A DNA stretch of 64,000 bases. Origin: Rhodobacterales bacterium (lineage in GTDB: Bacteria > Pseudomonadota > Alphaproteobacteria > Rhodobacterales > Rhodobacteraceae). The stretch spans positions 43,230 to 107,229 of the forward strand of contig JAPLPE010000041.1 of assembly GCA_026400355.1 (NCBI GenBank). Reading direction: 5' to 3'. The position numbers were made by a program, and so were the translations under genes. Shown piece after piece: positions 9,135 through 17,771 of this stretch. The first letter of the stretch is position 1; each line of letters starts with the position of its first letter. The notes under the pieces are model-generated. The model was not told the DNA's origin. It worked only from the letters and a program-made list of their open reading frames with translations, and did not search any database.

Positions 9135-9980
9135 TTAGCCGGGCTGGACCACGTCGCGCTGATGGGCCTTGCGGTAGTGGAAGGGGGTGGTGCCGTGATG
9201 GCTGCGGAAGAGCTTGTGGAAATGCGAAAGGTTGGGGATGCCGCAGTCGGCGGCAATTTCTGCAATGCTGTCGGAAGACCCGGCAAGGCGGCGGGCGGCG
9301 AAGGCCATACGCTGCTGGTTGATGTAGTCCGAGGGGCTAAGGTCCAGGTAGCGGCGGACGGTGCGGCTGACATGGGGATGGGCGCGGCCTGCCACTTTGG
9401 CAAAGCCTGCGGCACCGTCACGGAAGACGCGGGGATCACGGGCGGCGGCGCAGGCGGCAACGAGCCAGTCGGGGGCACCGTCGGGCAGGGGCTGGGTCTG
9501 GTCCAGCAGGGTTGCGATAAGGGGGAGAAGGAAGGATTCGGCCGAGAGCGCGGTACTGTCGGCGCGTTCGAGGCGGAGCGCGGCCTGATTGATTTCCGCA
9601 AGCTGTCGACTGTCGCGGCGGATGCGGACAGGTGAGTGGGCAGCGGACCAGAAGAACTGGCCCGTCACGTCAGGGTGGCGAGTGGCGAGGGCGGCAATCA
9701 AGTCGGGGTGGAGGGTGACGGAGACGACGAGCGCCTCTTCGCCCAGGCCCTGGAGGGCGTGGCGGTCATGCGGGCGGATGAAGAGGAAATCACCTTCGGT
9801 CAGGTCCTGCACATCGTCCGCAAGGTGATGCCGGACGCGGCCGTTCTGGACCCAGATGAGTTCATGGAAGTCGTGGTCGTGAAGCTGCGCGGGGCGTGAC
9901 CTGGACAAGCTGGCCCGGGTCAGGTGGACCTGATCGCCGGGTTTGAGGATGTCCCGATAGGTGAGTCGCAATCCGCTCAT
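9135..9980 (-). CDS. AraC-family transcription regulator
   Basis: DNA-binding regulator of 281 residues. The N-terminal half is a cupin sensor domain (LHDHDFHELIWVQNGRVRHH near residues 33-52, then EGDFLFIRPHDRHAL). The C-terminal 100 residues form the double helix-turn-helix: SRTVRRYLDLSPSDYINQQR and SIAEIAADCGIPNLSHFHKLFRSHHGTTPFHYR, the AraC signature. The sensor suggests a small sugar-like ligand. It is transcribed towards deoC and lies downstream of the SDR gene, with 288 bp of noncoding DNA before it. It might control the SDR or the deoC genes; this is inferred from position only. Confidence 0.92.
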   Translation of the reverse strand: MSGLRLTYRDILKPGDQVHLTRASLSRSRPAQLHDHDFHELIWVQNGRVRHHLADDVQDLTEGDFLFIRPHDRHALQGLGEEALVVSVTLHPDLIAALATRHPDVTGQFFWSAAHSPVRIRRDSRQLAEINQAALRLERADSTALSAESFLLPLIATLLDQTQPLPDGAPDWLVAACAAARDPRVFRDGAAGFAKVAGRAHPHVSRTVRRYLDLSPSDYINQQRMAFAARRLAGSSDSIAEIAADCGIPNLSHFHKLFRSHHGTTPFHYRKAHQRDVVQPG

Positions 9981-10268
9981 GAATTTCGTTTAATACCTAT
10001 TGGCAACAGTGGTGCAACAAGCTGTGGGCCGGATGAGGGCCGGAGTCGGGCCGATTTCCGGATAGCGGGAGGAAAGCTGCCTGAATCGTGGTCAATTGGC
10101 GATTGGCTTTGTTGGTTAGGCGAGGCGTCACATGTGCATCAATCGGCGGTGGCGATGGTCAGGCAGTCGCCGCGGCGCAGCCCGACCCGCACAGAACGCC
10201 AGATGGGCTGGCACCTGATTGCAGCCAAGGGTCGTGCGGCCCCCGGCAAGAAGTGGCGAGGGCTTGGG

Positions 10269-11207
10269 CTACTTGCCCTTGGTGCGGCCTGTCCTGGCTT
10301 TGGCGGGCTTGGCGGCAACTTCGGACTTGGATTTCGCCTTGGCCTTGGCAACGGGTTTGCTGGCCGGGTCGGCCTTGCCGCCGCTCATCATTTTCAGCGC
10401 GGCGATGCCGCTTTCGCCAAGCGGGATCTTGGCAAAGGGGCCGCCGACTCGGGTGAGGCCCAGGTCCTGCGGATCGGCCGGGGGTGCTTTGGCGAACAGC
10501 TCGCTCGCGCGGTATTCGGCATTATCCTTCGGGCGGTAGCCGAGGAAGGGGACTCGGGCATTTGAGACGGGTGCGCGGGTGTTGTTGGAGACACCATAAA
10601 TCACGGTAAAGCCCACGATCGGCGTGTCGATGGCCCGTTCGACAAGCTGGATCATGTCGGCATGAGACAGCCATGTGCCCAGCGCCCGGGTGTTCTGCGG
10701 TTCCGGGGTACAGGACAGGATGCGCAGGTGGACGGATTCGATCCCGCGCTTTTCCCAATACATGCGACCCAGATCCTCGGCAAAGCACTTGGCCAGGCCA
10801 TAGAAGGTGTCGGGGCGGTGGGGGACTTCGGTGTCGATGCCGACATTGGTGGAATACATCCCGACGGCATGGATCGAGGAGGCGTAGACGACGCGCTTCA
10901 CGCCATGCTTGTAGGCCGCTTCCCAGACGTTGTAGGCGCCAACAAAGTTCGGGCCCCAAAGCTCCTCGAACGGTTTTTCATCCACTATGGCGCCGAAATG
11001 GATGACCATGTCGGCCCCTTTGAGGAGGGGTGCGATCTCGTCCATCCTTGACACATCGGCCTGCCGGTAGATCTCGTTCGGGAGCAAGGTGGCGGGCGCT
11101 TCGAGGATGTCGGTGGTGAGCAGCGTTTCGCACAGGCGCGAGAGCGGTTCGCGGAGCGAGGTGCCCAGCGCGCCGCGGGCACCGGTGAGGACGAGTTTCT
11201 TGAACAT
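10269..11207 (-). CDS. NAD-dependent epimerase/dehydratase, uronate-dehydrogenase-like
   Basis: Extended-type SDR of 312 residues. Cofactor motif LTGARGALGTSL lies at 7-18; the catalytic residues are in ASSIHAVG (S110/S111) and YGLAKCF (Y136, K140). The HFGAIVDEKPFEELWGPNFVGAYNVWEAA segment and length resemble uronate dehydrogenases, which oxidise glucuronate or galacturonate to the lactone, but other sugar substrates are possible. The last 45 residues are a Lys/Ala-rich tail outside the fold, unusual for the family. Start ATG 11207 has GAAGGAG upstream; the longer reading begins in repeat DNA. Transcribed in the same direction as the FAD-oxidoreductase gene behind it. Confidence 0.82.
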   Translation of the reverse strand: MFKKLVLTGARGALGTSLREPLSRLCETLLTTDILEAPATLLPNEIYRQADVSRMDEIAPLLKGADMVIHFGAIVDEKPFEELWGPNFVGAYNVWEAAYKHGVKRVVYASSIHAVGMYSTNVGIDTEVPHRPDTFYGLAKCFAEDLGRMYWEKRGIESVHLRILSCTPEPQNTRALGTWLSHADMIQLVERAIDTPIVGFTVIYGVSNNTRAPVSNARVPFLGYRPKDNAEYRASELFAKAPPADPQDLGLTRVGGPFAKIPLGESGIAALKMMSGGKADPASKPVAKAKAKSKSEVAAKPAKARTGRTKGK

Positions 11208-11251
11208 GGCATACTCCTTCAGAGCGGTGGTGTCTGTGACGCGGTGGCGAA

Positions 11252-11301
11252 GGGGGGAGCTGCCGCCCTGCCTGCGGCCTCCACCCGGCATTTTTGGGAT
11301 A
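11252..11301 (-). repeat. Diverged copy of a dispersed GC-rich repeat
   Basis: Read on the minus strand this is ATCCCAAAAATGCCGGGTGG followed by GC-rich sequence ending in GCTCCCCC, the same layout as the 48-bp copies at 44287 and 55331 but more diverged. It fills the gap between the FAD oxidoreductase stop and the SDR start. Likely a non-autonomous repeat of the genome with no coding role. Confidence 0.5.
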
Positions 11302-11328
11302 GAATGAAGGGGAACGGGTGGGATTGGG

Positions 11329-12525
11329 TCATATGACGGCGCGTTCAAGCAGGGGTTCGTTTCGCAGGATGCGATCAACGCCGAGAGGGGAGAGGTCGAG
11401 GGTCTTGTAGGTGCCGTAAGTCACAAGCTCCGAAAGGCCGCGCCCCATCGCTGGGGATTGCTGCAGGCCATGGCCTGAGAAGCCGTTTGCGAAGAGAAAG
11501 TTGTCGACTTCGGGATGGGGGCCCACGATCGCGTTCTGGTCCAGCGTGTTGTAGGCGTAATGGCCCACCCAGGAGTTGATGAGCTTGACCCGTTCGAAGG
11601 CCGGCACGCGGGTGGCGATGGAAGGCCAAACCTTGTTTTCCCAGATCGCGTGATCCATCCGGAAATCGTCGAAAGCCACGGCGGGGTCGCCGTCGTCGGG
11701 CGGGCAGCCCGTCATGTAGTAGCGGCCATCGGAGCGCACATGGACTCCCGACGGGTCGATGGTAAGGGGCAGGTCCTTGGGCAGGGGATCGGCCGCGTCA
11801 AAGACGAAGGTGAAGCGGCGGCGCGGTTCGACGGGGATGTCGAGGCCGGCCATCTTCGCCGTGACATTGCCGCGCGGGCCGGAGGCGTTGATGATGACGC
11901 CTGCGGCGACGGTTTCGCCAGAAGCGAGGGTTACGGCGGTGACACGGGATCCTTGCCGGGTGATGCCGGTGACTTCGTTAGTGATGTATTCGACGCCGAT
12001 TTGGCGGGCCTTCTTGCGGAACCAGTCGAATATGGTGCCGCCGTCGAAATATCCTTCGTCCACCGGATTGTGGGAGCCGAGGATTATTCCGTCGAGATTG
12101 TAGAAGGGCCATTCGGCGGCCATCTGGTCGGGCGTCATGATGCGGGTGGCGGCACCGAGGCGGTTCTGCATCTTCGCGTTGTCGATCAAGACATCGGCAA
12201 ACGCCTGGGTGTCGGCCATGTATAGATAACCGAAGGCGTGCAGAAGGATGGACGGGGCCGTGGGGTCGTCCATGTAGTCCTTGAAATTATATATGAAGTC
12301 GACACCAAACTGGCTGACCTTGACGTTGATTTCGGACCCGAACTGTTGGCGGATGCAGGAATTTGTGTGGGTGGTAGAGGCCCATTGGTAGGTGGGATCG
12401 CGTTCGATGACGAGGATGCGACCCTTGAAATCGGGGTTTCGGGCGGTCCACCAGGCAGCAGAAGAGCCAATCATCGCACCGCCGATGATGATCAGATCGT
12501 AGAAAGAATGGGCGGGGCTGGTCAT
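11329..12525 (-). CDS. FAD-dependent oxidoreductase (DAO family)
   Basis: Flavoprotein of 398 residues that oxidises an amine or amino-acid-like substrate, of the sarcosine oxidase/glycine oxidase (DAO) superfamily. The ADP-binding motif is YDLIIIGGAMIGSSAAWW at 9-26, with the ribose-binding acid in LVIERD near 39-44. The C-terminal FAD contact is DNFLFANGFSGHGLQQSPAMG. HTNSCIRQQFG near residue 53-63 is typical of the subgroup that includes FOXRED1-like proteins. The start overlaps the hyuB stop by four bases (ATGA), so both are translated from one message. In this operon it may oxidise the amino acid released by the hydantoinase; this is inference. Confidence 0.88.
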   Translation of the reverse strand: MTSPAHSFYDLIIIGGAMIGSSAAWWTARNPDFKGRILVIERDPTYQWASTTHTNSCIRQQFGSEINVKVSQFGVDFIYNFKDYMDDPTAPSILLHAFGYLYMADTQAFADVLIDNAKMQNRLGAATRIMTPDQMAAEWPFYNLDGIILGSHNPVDEGYFDGGTIFDWFRKKARQIGVEYITNEVTGITRQGSRVTAVTLASGETVAAGVIINASGPRGNVTAKMAGLDIPVEPRRRFTFVFDAADPLPKDLPLTIDPSGVHVRSDGRYYMTGCPPDDGDPAVAFDDFRMDHAIWENKVWPSIATRVPAFERVKLINSWVGHYAYNTLDQNAIVGPHPEVDNFLFANGFSGHGLQQSPAMGRGLSELVTYGTYKTLDLSPLGVDRILRNEPLLERAVI

Positions 12526-14177
12526 GCCGTGGCGCTTTCGATTTCAGGGTCCGTCAGGCCGTAAAAGGTGCGGGCCGAGTCGGGGGTGATGTAGCCAAGG
12601 GCGAGGTCGCGCTGGACCTGATCGCGGGGGCGGTTCCGGGGGTCGCCGATGCCGCCGCCGCCGGGGAAGGCGAGCCGGACGGTCAGGCCCTCGGGCACGG
12701 GGAATTTGCCCTTGCCGCCTTTGACGGTACCGTCCGAGAGCACAACCGAGGTGGCGCCGCCGGGGCCTGCCTGATCGCGGCCGCGGGCGGGGTGATTGAC
12801 GCGGTCGAACATGGCCGAGAATTCGAAGACGAAGCCTGGGCGTGCGCCGACCTCCATGTATTGGCCAAGGCCGCCGCGATGGGTGCCGGGGCCGCCGGAG
12901 TCGGGACGGAGTTCCTTGCGCCAGATGATGACGGGGCCTGCATGTTCCGTCGCTTCGACCGGCATCGTCATCACACCCGAGGGAAAGGCGGTGGCGTTCA
13001 GTCCGTCGAGCGCACGGCGGGCGCCGGAGCCGCCTGAGTTGAAGCAGAGCACCTCGGATCGTTCGCCGGTCGCAGGGTTGCGGAGCGAGACCTGGAAATT
13101 GCAGAGCGCGCCCGCGCCTTCGGCGGGTACGGTATTGGGCAGGATCTGGTCGAGCGCGCCATAGACCGTGTCGGGGATCAGGTGGCCGATCACATGACGG
13201 AGCGCCACGGGGTAGGGGCGCGTGACGTTGACAATCGTGTTTTCAGGCGCGGTGATGTGGAAGGGTTCGAGACTTGCCGCGTTGTTGGGGATATCGGGCG
13301 CGATCGCGCATTTGAGCGCATAGCAGGCATAGGCCTTGGTATAGACCATGGGGACGTTGATGCCCTTAGGGTCGGGGGCCGATGTGCCGGTGAAATCGGC
13401 GCTGACATGTGTGCCATGGGTTTCGACGGTGACGGCGAGGGTGATGGGGGTGGCGTAGCCGTCGATCACCATCTGGGAGGAGGCGCGGGCCTGGGGCAAG
13501 GCGGCAATGCGTTCCAGCGTGGCGCGGCGGGAGTTGTCGAGAATGAAGGTGGCGATGGTCGACAGATCGGGCAGGCCATATTCCGACAGCATGGCCGTCA
13601 GGCGGCGCTGGCCGATTTCGTTGCAAGCGGCGAGCGCGTAGATATCGCCGATGAGCTGGTCGGGTTCGCGCGTGTTTGAGCGGAGCATGGCGATCAGGGT
13701 GCCGTCGGTCTGGCCCTTGTCGCGCAGCCGCATGATCGGGATCTGGATGCCTTCCTCGAAGATCGAATTGCCGTCAGCGCCGAAACCCCGGCCGCCGATA
13801 TCGACGACATGGGCAGTGCAACCAAAGAAGCCAACTTGTTTGCCGTCATGGAAGGCCGGGGTGATGATGGTTATGTCATGCAGGTGGCCCGTGCCCATCC
13901 AGGGGTCGTTGGTGATGTAGACGTCGCCGGGGGCCATGGTGTGGACGCCGATTTCGCGCATGAAATGGGCAACCGCGTCGGCCATCGCGTTGACATGGCC
14001 GGGGGTGCCGGTGACGGCCTGAGCGAGCATCCGACCCTTTTCATCATAAACACCGGCTGAGAGGTCGCCTGCCTCGCGGACGGAGGTGGAGAAGGCGGTG
14101 CGGATGAGGGCCTGAGCCTGTTCCTCGACCACCGAGATGAGGCGGTTCCACATGATCTGATGGGCGACGGAGGTCAT
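12522..14177 (-). CDS. hyuB: Hydantoinase B / oxoprolinase small-subunit type protein
   Basis: Catalytic partner of the ATP-dependent hydantoinase/5-oxoprolinase/acetone carboxylase superfamily; HyuA and HyuB together open a cyclic amide or carboxylate-activated substrate using ATP. The 551-residue protein shows HVNAMADAVAHFMREIG, PGDVYITNDPWMGTGHLHDITII and AHVVDIGGRGFGADGNSIFEEG near 70-150, and GGSGARRALDGLNATAFPSGV and PDSGGPGTHRGGLGQ in the C-terminal third, all family hallmarks. Start ATG 14177 has AAAGGA upstream. The exact ring substrate cannot be read from sequence. Confidence 0.92.
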   Translation of the reverse strand: MTSVAHQIMWNRLISVVEEQAQALIRTAFSTSVREAGDLSAGVYDEKGRMLAQAVTGTPGHVNAMADAVAHFMREIGVHTMAPGDVYITNDPWMGTGHLHDITIITPAFHDGKQVGFFGCTAHVVDIGGRGFGADGNSIFEEGIQIPIMRLRDKGQTDGTLIAMLRSNTREPDQLIGDIYALAACNEIGQRRLTAMLSEYGLPDLSTIATFILDNSRRATLERIAALPQARASSQMVIDGYATPITLAVTVETHGTHVSADFTGTSAPDPKGINVPMVYTKAYACYALKCAIAPDIPNNAASLEPFHITAPENTIVNVTRPYPVALRHVIGHLIPDTVYGALDQILPNTVPAEGAGALCNFQVSLRNPATGERSEVLCFNSGGSGARRALDGLNATAFPSGVMTMPVEATEHAGPVIIWRKELRPDSGGPGTHRGGLGQYMEVGARPGFVFEFSAMFDRVNHPARGRDQAGPGGATSVVLSDGTVKGGKGKFPVPEGLTVRLAFPGGGGIGDPRNRPRDQVQRDLALGYITPDSARTFYGLTDPEIESATA

Positions 14178-14269
14178 GGGGTGGTCCTTTGGGTGGGGTG
14201 TCGGCCGAGGGTTTGGACGGAACATGCCGGGGGAAGGTGGGTTTCACTCATCCTGCAGGGTAGTGGGTG

Positions 14270-16336
14270 TCACGTTATGCGCTCAACGTCGATGCATCCG
14301 TCGGCGCGGCCGGTAGCGGTGAAGCCTGCGGGGACGATGATCGTCGTTTCGTCCTCGGTGATCGCGGCGGGGCCTTCGATCAGTGCACCGTCGGTCAGCC
14401 GTTTGCGGTGGATTTCGGCCGCGCGGACCATGCTGGCGCTGGCGGGGTTGAAGAGGGGACGCTCATCCGCCAGGACGGGCGACCTAGGTGGGGTGGGTGT
14501 CACCGGAACCGGGTCGGCTGTTGGCGTGGTGGCGTTGACTGCCCAGACGGTGATCTCGACGGCCATCCCGGCGACAGTTCGGCCGAAGAGGCTTGAGTAT
14601 TCGGCCTCGAAGAGTTCGAGGAAACCGGGTGCGGTGGGATGTTCGGCAAGGCCGCGGGTGAGGGTGACGGGGATTTCCCAGCCCTGACCCTTGTACCGCA
14701 TATAGACCTTGTAGTCGGCCTCGATCGTGGCGGTCGCGTCGCAGGAGCGGACGAAGGCGGTCGCCTCGTCCCTCAGGCTCGCGAACAGGTCGCGGACGGT
14801 GTCGCGGTCAAAGGCGTCCATGCGCATGTAGACCGAGCGTGTCGCCTCGAAGGCATATGGCGCGCGGAGGAAGCCGATGGCCGAACCCACGCCCGCGCCG
14901 GGGGGGACGATCAGGCGGTCGATGCCCAGTTTCTCGCAGAGGCGTCCGGCATGGAGGGGCGCTGCGCCGCCAAAGGCGATCATGGTGTACTGGCTCAGGT
15001 CTTCGCCGTTTTCGACGGCATGGACGCGGGCGGCGTTGGCCATGTTTTCATCCACAACCTCGGACAGGCCGAAGGCAGCGGTGAGGGCGTCCATATGAAG
15101 GCGTTCGCCCAGATGGGCCATCAGGGCGCTCTGAGAGGCGACAGGGTCGAGCGGGATGGAGCCGCCGGCGAAAGCGGCGGGATCAAGGCGGCCGAGGGTG
15201 AGGTCGGCGTCCGTCACGGCGGGGCGGGTGCCGCCGCGCCGGTAGCAGGCGGGGCCCGGTTCGGAGCCCGCGGATTCCGGGCCGACGCGGATCTGGTTGA
15301 GGGCATCGACATGGGCGATGGAACCGCCGCCCGCACCGATCTCGACCATGTCGATCACCGGGATCGAGATCGGCATACCCGAGCCCTTCTTGAAACGGTA
15401 GGAGCGGGCGACTTCGAACACTCGGGCTGTCTTGGGCGTGCCGCCGCGGATCAGGCAGATCTTGGCGGTGGTGCCGCCCATATCGAAGGACAGGACCTTG
15501 GTTAGGCCGTAACGGCGGGCGACGTGGGCGGCAAAGATCGCGCCCCCGGCGGGGCCGCTTTCGACGAGACGGACGGGGTATTCGGCGGCGGCGTCGATCG
15601 AAATGATCCCGCCGCCCGAATGCATGAGGAAGATCGGACAGGTGGCGCCATTCTCGGCCAGCCTTGCGCGCAGGCGGCCGAGGTAGCTTTGCATCATCGG
15701 CTTGACGTAGGCATTGGCGCAGGTGGTATTGAAACGCTCATATTCCCGCATCTGGGGGGAGACGTCGGATGAGAGCGATACCGAGACGCCAGGAATCCGT
15801 TCGATCAGAACATCGCGGATCAGGCGTTCGTGCGCGTGGTTGAGGTAGCTGTGCAGGAGTCCCACGGCGACTGAGGCCACGCCCCGCAGGCGGTCGGCCA
15901 GCGCCTCGACCTCGGACCGTTCGAGGGGGATCAGGATGTCGCCGCTGGCGTCGATCCGTTCGCGGACCGTATGACGGTCGTTGCGAGGGATGAGCGGCAG
16001 GGGAAGGGTGAGGTTCAGGTCGTATTGTTCGAACCGGGATTCGGTCCGCATCTCGATCACATCGCGGAAGCCCTCGGTCGTTATGAAGGCGGTCCGTGCC
16101 CCGCGCCGTTCAATCAGCGCGTTGGTGGCCAGCGTTGTGCCGTGGATGATCCGGGTGATCATGTCGGGCGTGAGGCATAGCCTGGCACAGACCTGCGCGA
16201 TGCCGTCGAGGATCGCATCTTCGGGCGCGGCATAGGTCGTCAGAACCTTGGTGGAGACCATGCCGTCGGCCGTTTCCAGAACCACGTCGGTGAAGGTGCC
16301 GCCGATATCGACGCCGAGATTTGCATATTCAGTCAT
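14270..16336 (-). CDS. hyuA: Hydantoinase A / N-methylhydantoinase A type protein
   Basis: ATP-binding partner of HyuB. Protein of 688 residues with the ASKHA-type phosphate loop GVDIGGTFTDVV at 8-19, HGTTLATNALIERRGARTAFITTEGFRDVIEMR near 82-115, the central ATP motif LSFDMGGTTAKICLI and the Gly-rich VEIGAGGGSIAHVD. Start ATG 16336; the in-frame extension upstream lacks these features. It opens an operon hyuA-hyuB-FAD oxidoreductase, with 92 bp before hyuB. It is a different paralogue from the gene at 48474, which has its own partner and transporter. Confidence 0.92.
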   Translation of the reverse strand: MTEYANLGVDIGGTFTDVVLETADGMVSTKVLTTYAAPEDAILDGIAQVCARLCLTPDMITRIIHGTTLATNALIERRGARTAFITTEGFRDVIEMRTESRFEQYDLNLTLPLPLIPRNDRHTVRERIDASGDILIPLERSEVEALADRLRGVASVAVGLLHSYLNHAHERLIRDVLIERIPGVSVSLSSDVSPQMREYERFNTTCANAYVKPMMQSYLGRLRARLAENGATCPIFLMHSGGGIISIDAAAEYPVRLVESGPAGGAIFAAHVARRYGLTKVLSFDMGGTTAKICLIRGGTPKTARVFEVARSYRFKKGSGMPISIPVIDMVEIGAGGGSIAHVDALNQIRVGPESAGSEPGPACYRRGGTRPAVTDADLTLGRLDPAAFAGGSIPLDPVASQSALMAHLGERLHMDALTAAFGLSEVVDENMANAARVHAVENGEDLSQYTMIAFGGAAPLHAGRLCEKLGIDRLIVPPGAGVGSAIGFLRAPYAFEATRSVYMRMDAFDRDTVRDLFASLRDEATAFVRSCDATATIEADYKVYMRYKGQGWEIPVTLTRGLAEHPTAPGFLELFEAEYSSLFGRTVAGMAVEITVWAVNATTPTADPVPVTPTPPRSPVLADERPLFNPASASMVRAAEIHRKRLTDGALIEGPAAITEDETTIIVPAGFTATGRADGCIDVERIT

Positions 16337-16469
16337 GAGCGGACGGTAATCGTGCGCCCGGGGGAAGTGAAGGGGGGCGGACGTGGCGTCGGGGTCGATG
16401 GGCCGCTCGTACCGCGCGGACGCGTTTGGCATCAATAGAGGTTTCTGGTCGTGGTGCTTTGACGAAGGG

Positions 16470-16873
16470 TCAGGCCGCGCAATGAGAGGGCGGCTTGGCG
16501 GGCCCGGGTGAGAAGTAGGAGGCAGCGAGCGCTGTTACCATCTGGCAGTCCATGAGGAGGAGGTTGTCGTCATCGGGGTCGGTCGAGCGGGTGAGGAGTG
16601 TGGCGATCTGTGCTTCGTCCTCTGCCAGGCAGGGGTATCCGGGGCCGTAGCGGCGCAGAGCGGGGCCCTGTTTGACGATTGTCAGGCAGAGGCGGTGGAA
16701 GGCGTCTGTGGCGGCTTTGGTCCGCTCGAAGGCGAGGGTCCGGGCGTCGGAGACGGCCTTGGGGCCCGCGGGCACCAGGGACGGGGGACGACGACGGCGA
16801 CGCGTTCCTCTTGCGACAAGTCTGCTAGGGTGGTGTCATGCGCGTGCCAGAGTGCGGGAGAATGTTCGGTCAT
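16470..16873 (-). pseudogene. Small unknown gene, probably frameshifted
   Basis: The C-terminal part (16775 down to 16470, 101 codons from a GTG) has strong GC bias at codon position three and reads like a soluble helical protein (KAVSDARTLAFERTKAATDA). An upstream ATG at 16873 opens a different frame (MTEHSPALWHAHDTTLADLS) that reads well for about 30 codons and then becomes Pro-rich. One missing base near the C-run about 16780-16795 would join the two into a protein of about 134 residues. Alternatively the short form from the GTG at 16775 is the real gene. No family recognised. Confidence 0.45.
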
Positions 16874-17088
16874 CGTGTCAGGATCATCTTGCCTGTGCGG
16901 GTGATCGTGCTTCGTGCTGGCTGAGCGGGACCAGCGGGGCTTCCAGTGGAAGAACCGCCCGGCTCACGTCCATCCGTATCCACCGGCCCCCATTCCGACA
17001 GCCTGTCAGAAGGCCTGCACCTGCCCCGGTGGGTGCGTCGAAAGGTTGGTCTGGGCGATCACTTGGGTCCGGTCCGGCGCTTCGCCGC

Positions 17089-17736
17089 TTATCCCTTCAG
17101 CATCCGCAGCCCCTGCGTAGCATCCGTCCGCACGGCCAGCCGCAGGCCCGGTTCGTCGCCCGCCTTGAGCGCCGCAAGGATCAGCTTGTGGTGATAGGGC
17201 GGGTCGGAACGATTCAGACGGCTGTAAAGCGCGCGCATCGACGGGCCGAGCTGGAGCCAGACGGTTTCCGTCAATGCAAGGATCGCGGGGGCCTGGGCGC
17301 GAAGATAAAGCGTGCGGTGAAACTCGAGGTTCATGCGGATATAGCCCGAGGCATCCTGACGGGCGACCATCTGGCTGACCCCTTGATTGATGGTCTCGAG
17401 CCGGTCGATCAGCGCAAAGTGGGCGCGCGGCAGGGCGCGGCTGGCGAGTTCGGGTTCGAGGAGGGCTCGAAGGGTGGCCAGTTCCTCGATCCGGTCGTTC
17501 GAGAGCGCTGGAGTAGAGATGCGTCCCGAGGAGGAAAGCTGTAGCGCCCCTTCGGCGGCCAAACGTCGCACCGATTCGCGGGCGGGGGTCATCGACACGT
17601 CGTAATGCTTGGCGATGCCCCGGATTGTAAGCGCCTCGCCGGGTTCAAGTTCTCCATGCATGATGCGGGACCGGAGCGAGCGGTAGACGCGGTCATGGGC
17701 GACGCCGACAGGATCGGGGGGGCGGGGCGGGATCAT
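17089..17736 (-). CDS. GntR-family regulator, FCD (FadR-like) subfamily
   Basis: Repressor-type regulator of 215 residues. The N-terminal winged helix is HDRVYRSLRSRIMHGELEPGEALTIRGIAKHYDVSMTPARESVRRLAAEG (about 12-62). The FCD ligand domain follows (TLRALLEPELASRALPRAHF, then LEFHRTLYLRA and HHKLILAALKAGD near the C-terminus), whose His and Asp residues usually bind a metal and a carboxylate ligand. ATG at 17736 gives the expected N-terminus. There is no ribosome-binding site because a 26-bp perfect palindrome ends on the base before the ATG, so translation may be leaderless and autorepression is likely. It faces the hyuAB operon direction but no second copy of the palindrome was seen there. 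Confidence 0.9.
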   Translation of the reverse strand: MIPPRPPDPVGVAHDRVYRSLRSRIMHGELEPGEALTIRGIAKHYDVSMTPARESVRRLAAEGALQLSSSGRISTPALSNDRIEELATLRALLEPELASRALPRAHFALIDRLETINQGVSQMVARQDASGYIRMNLEFHRTLYLRAQAPAILALTETVWLQLGPSMRALYSRLNRSDPPYHHKLILAALKAGDEPGLRLAVRTDATQGLRMLKG

Positions 17737-17762
17737 GCGGTATTTGTGATCACAAATACCGC
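17737..17762. promoter_or_regulatory. 26-bp perfect palindrome, likely GntR operator
   Basis: Perfect inverted repeat centred on TTTGTGATCACAAA, with GCGGTA and TACCGC at the ends. It occupies the space directly next to the regulator's ATG and ends 9 bp from the metallopeptidase stop. Symmetry and core fit a dimeric FCD-type GntR binding site, giving autoregulation. The core also resembles a CRP half-site pair without the usual 6-bp spacer, so CRP binding is less likely. Confidence 0.75.
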
Positions 17763-17771
17763 ACCGGTCAA

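Noticed and set aside
10139..10351. 70-codon minus-strand frame after the SDR gene
   Set aside because: Mostly the antisense-like Pro/Arg tail region of the SDR; no support as a gene.
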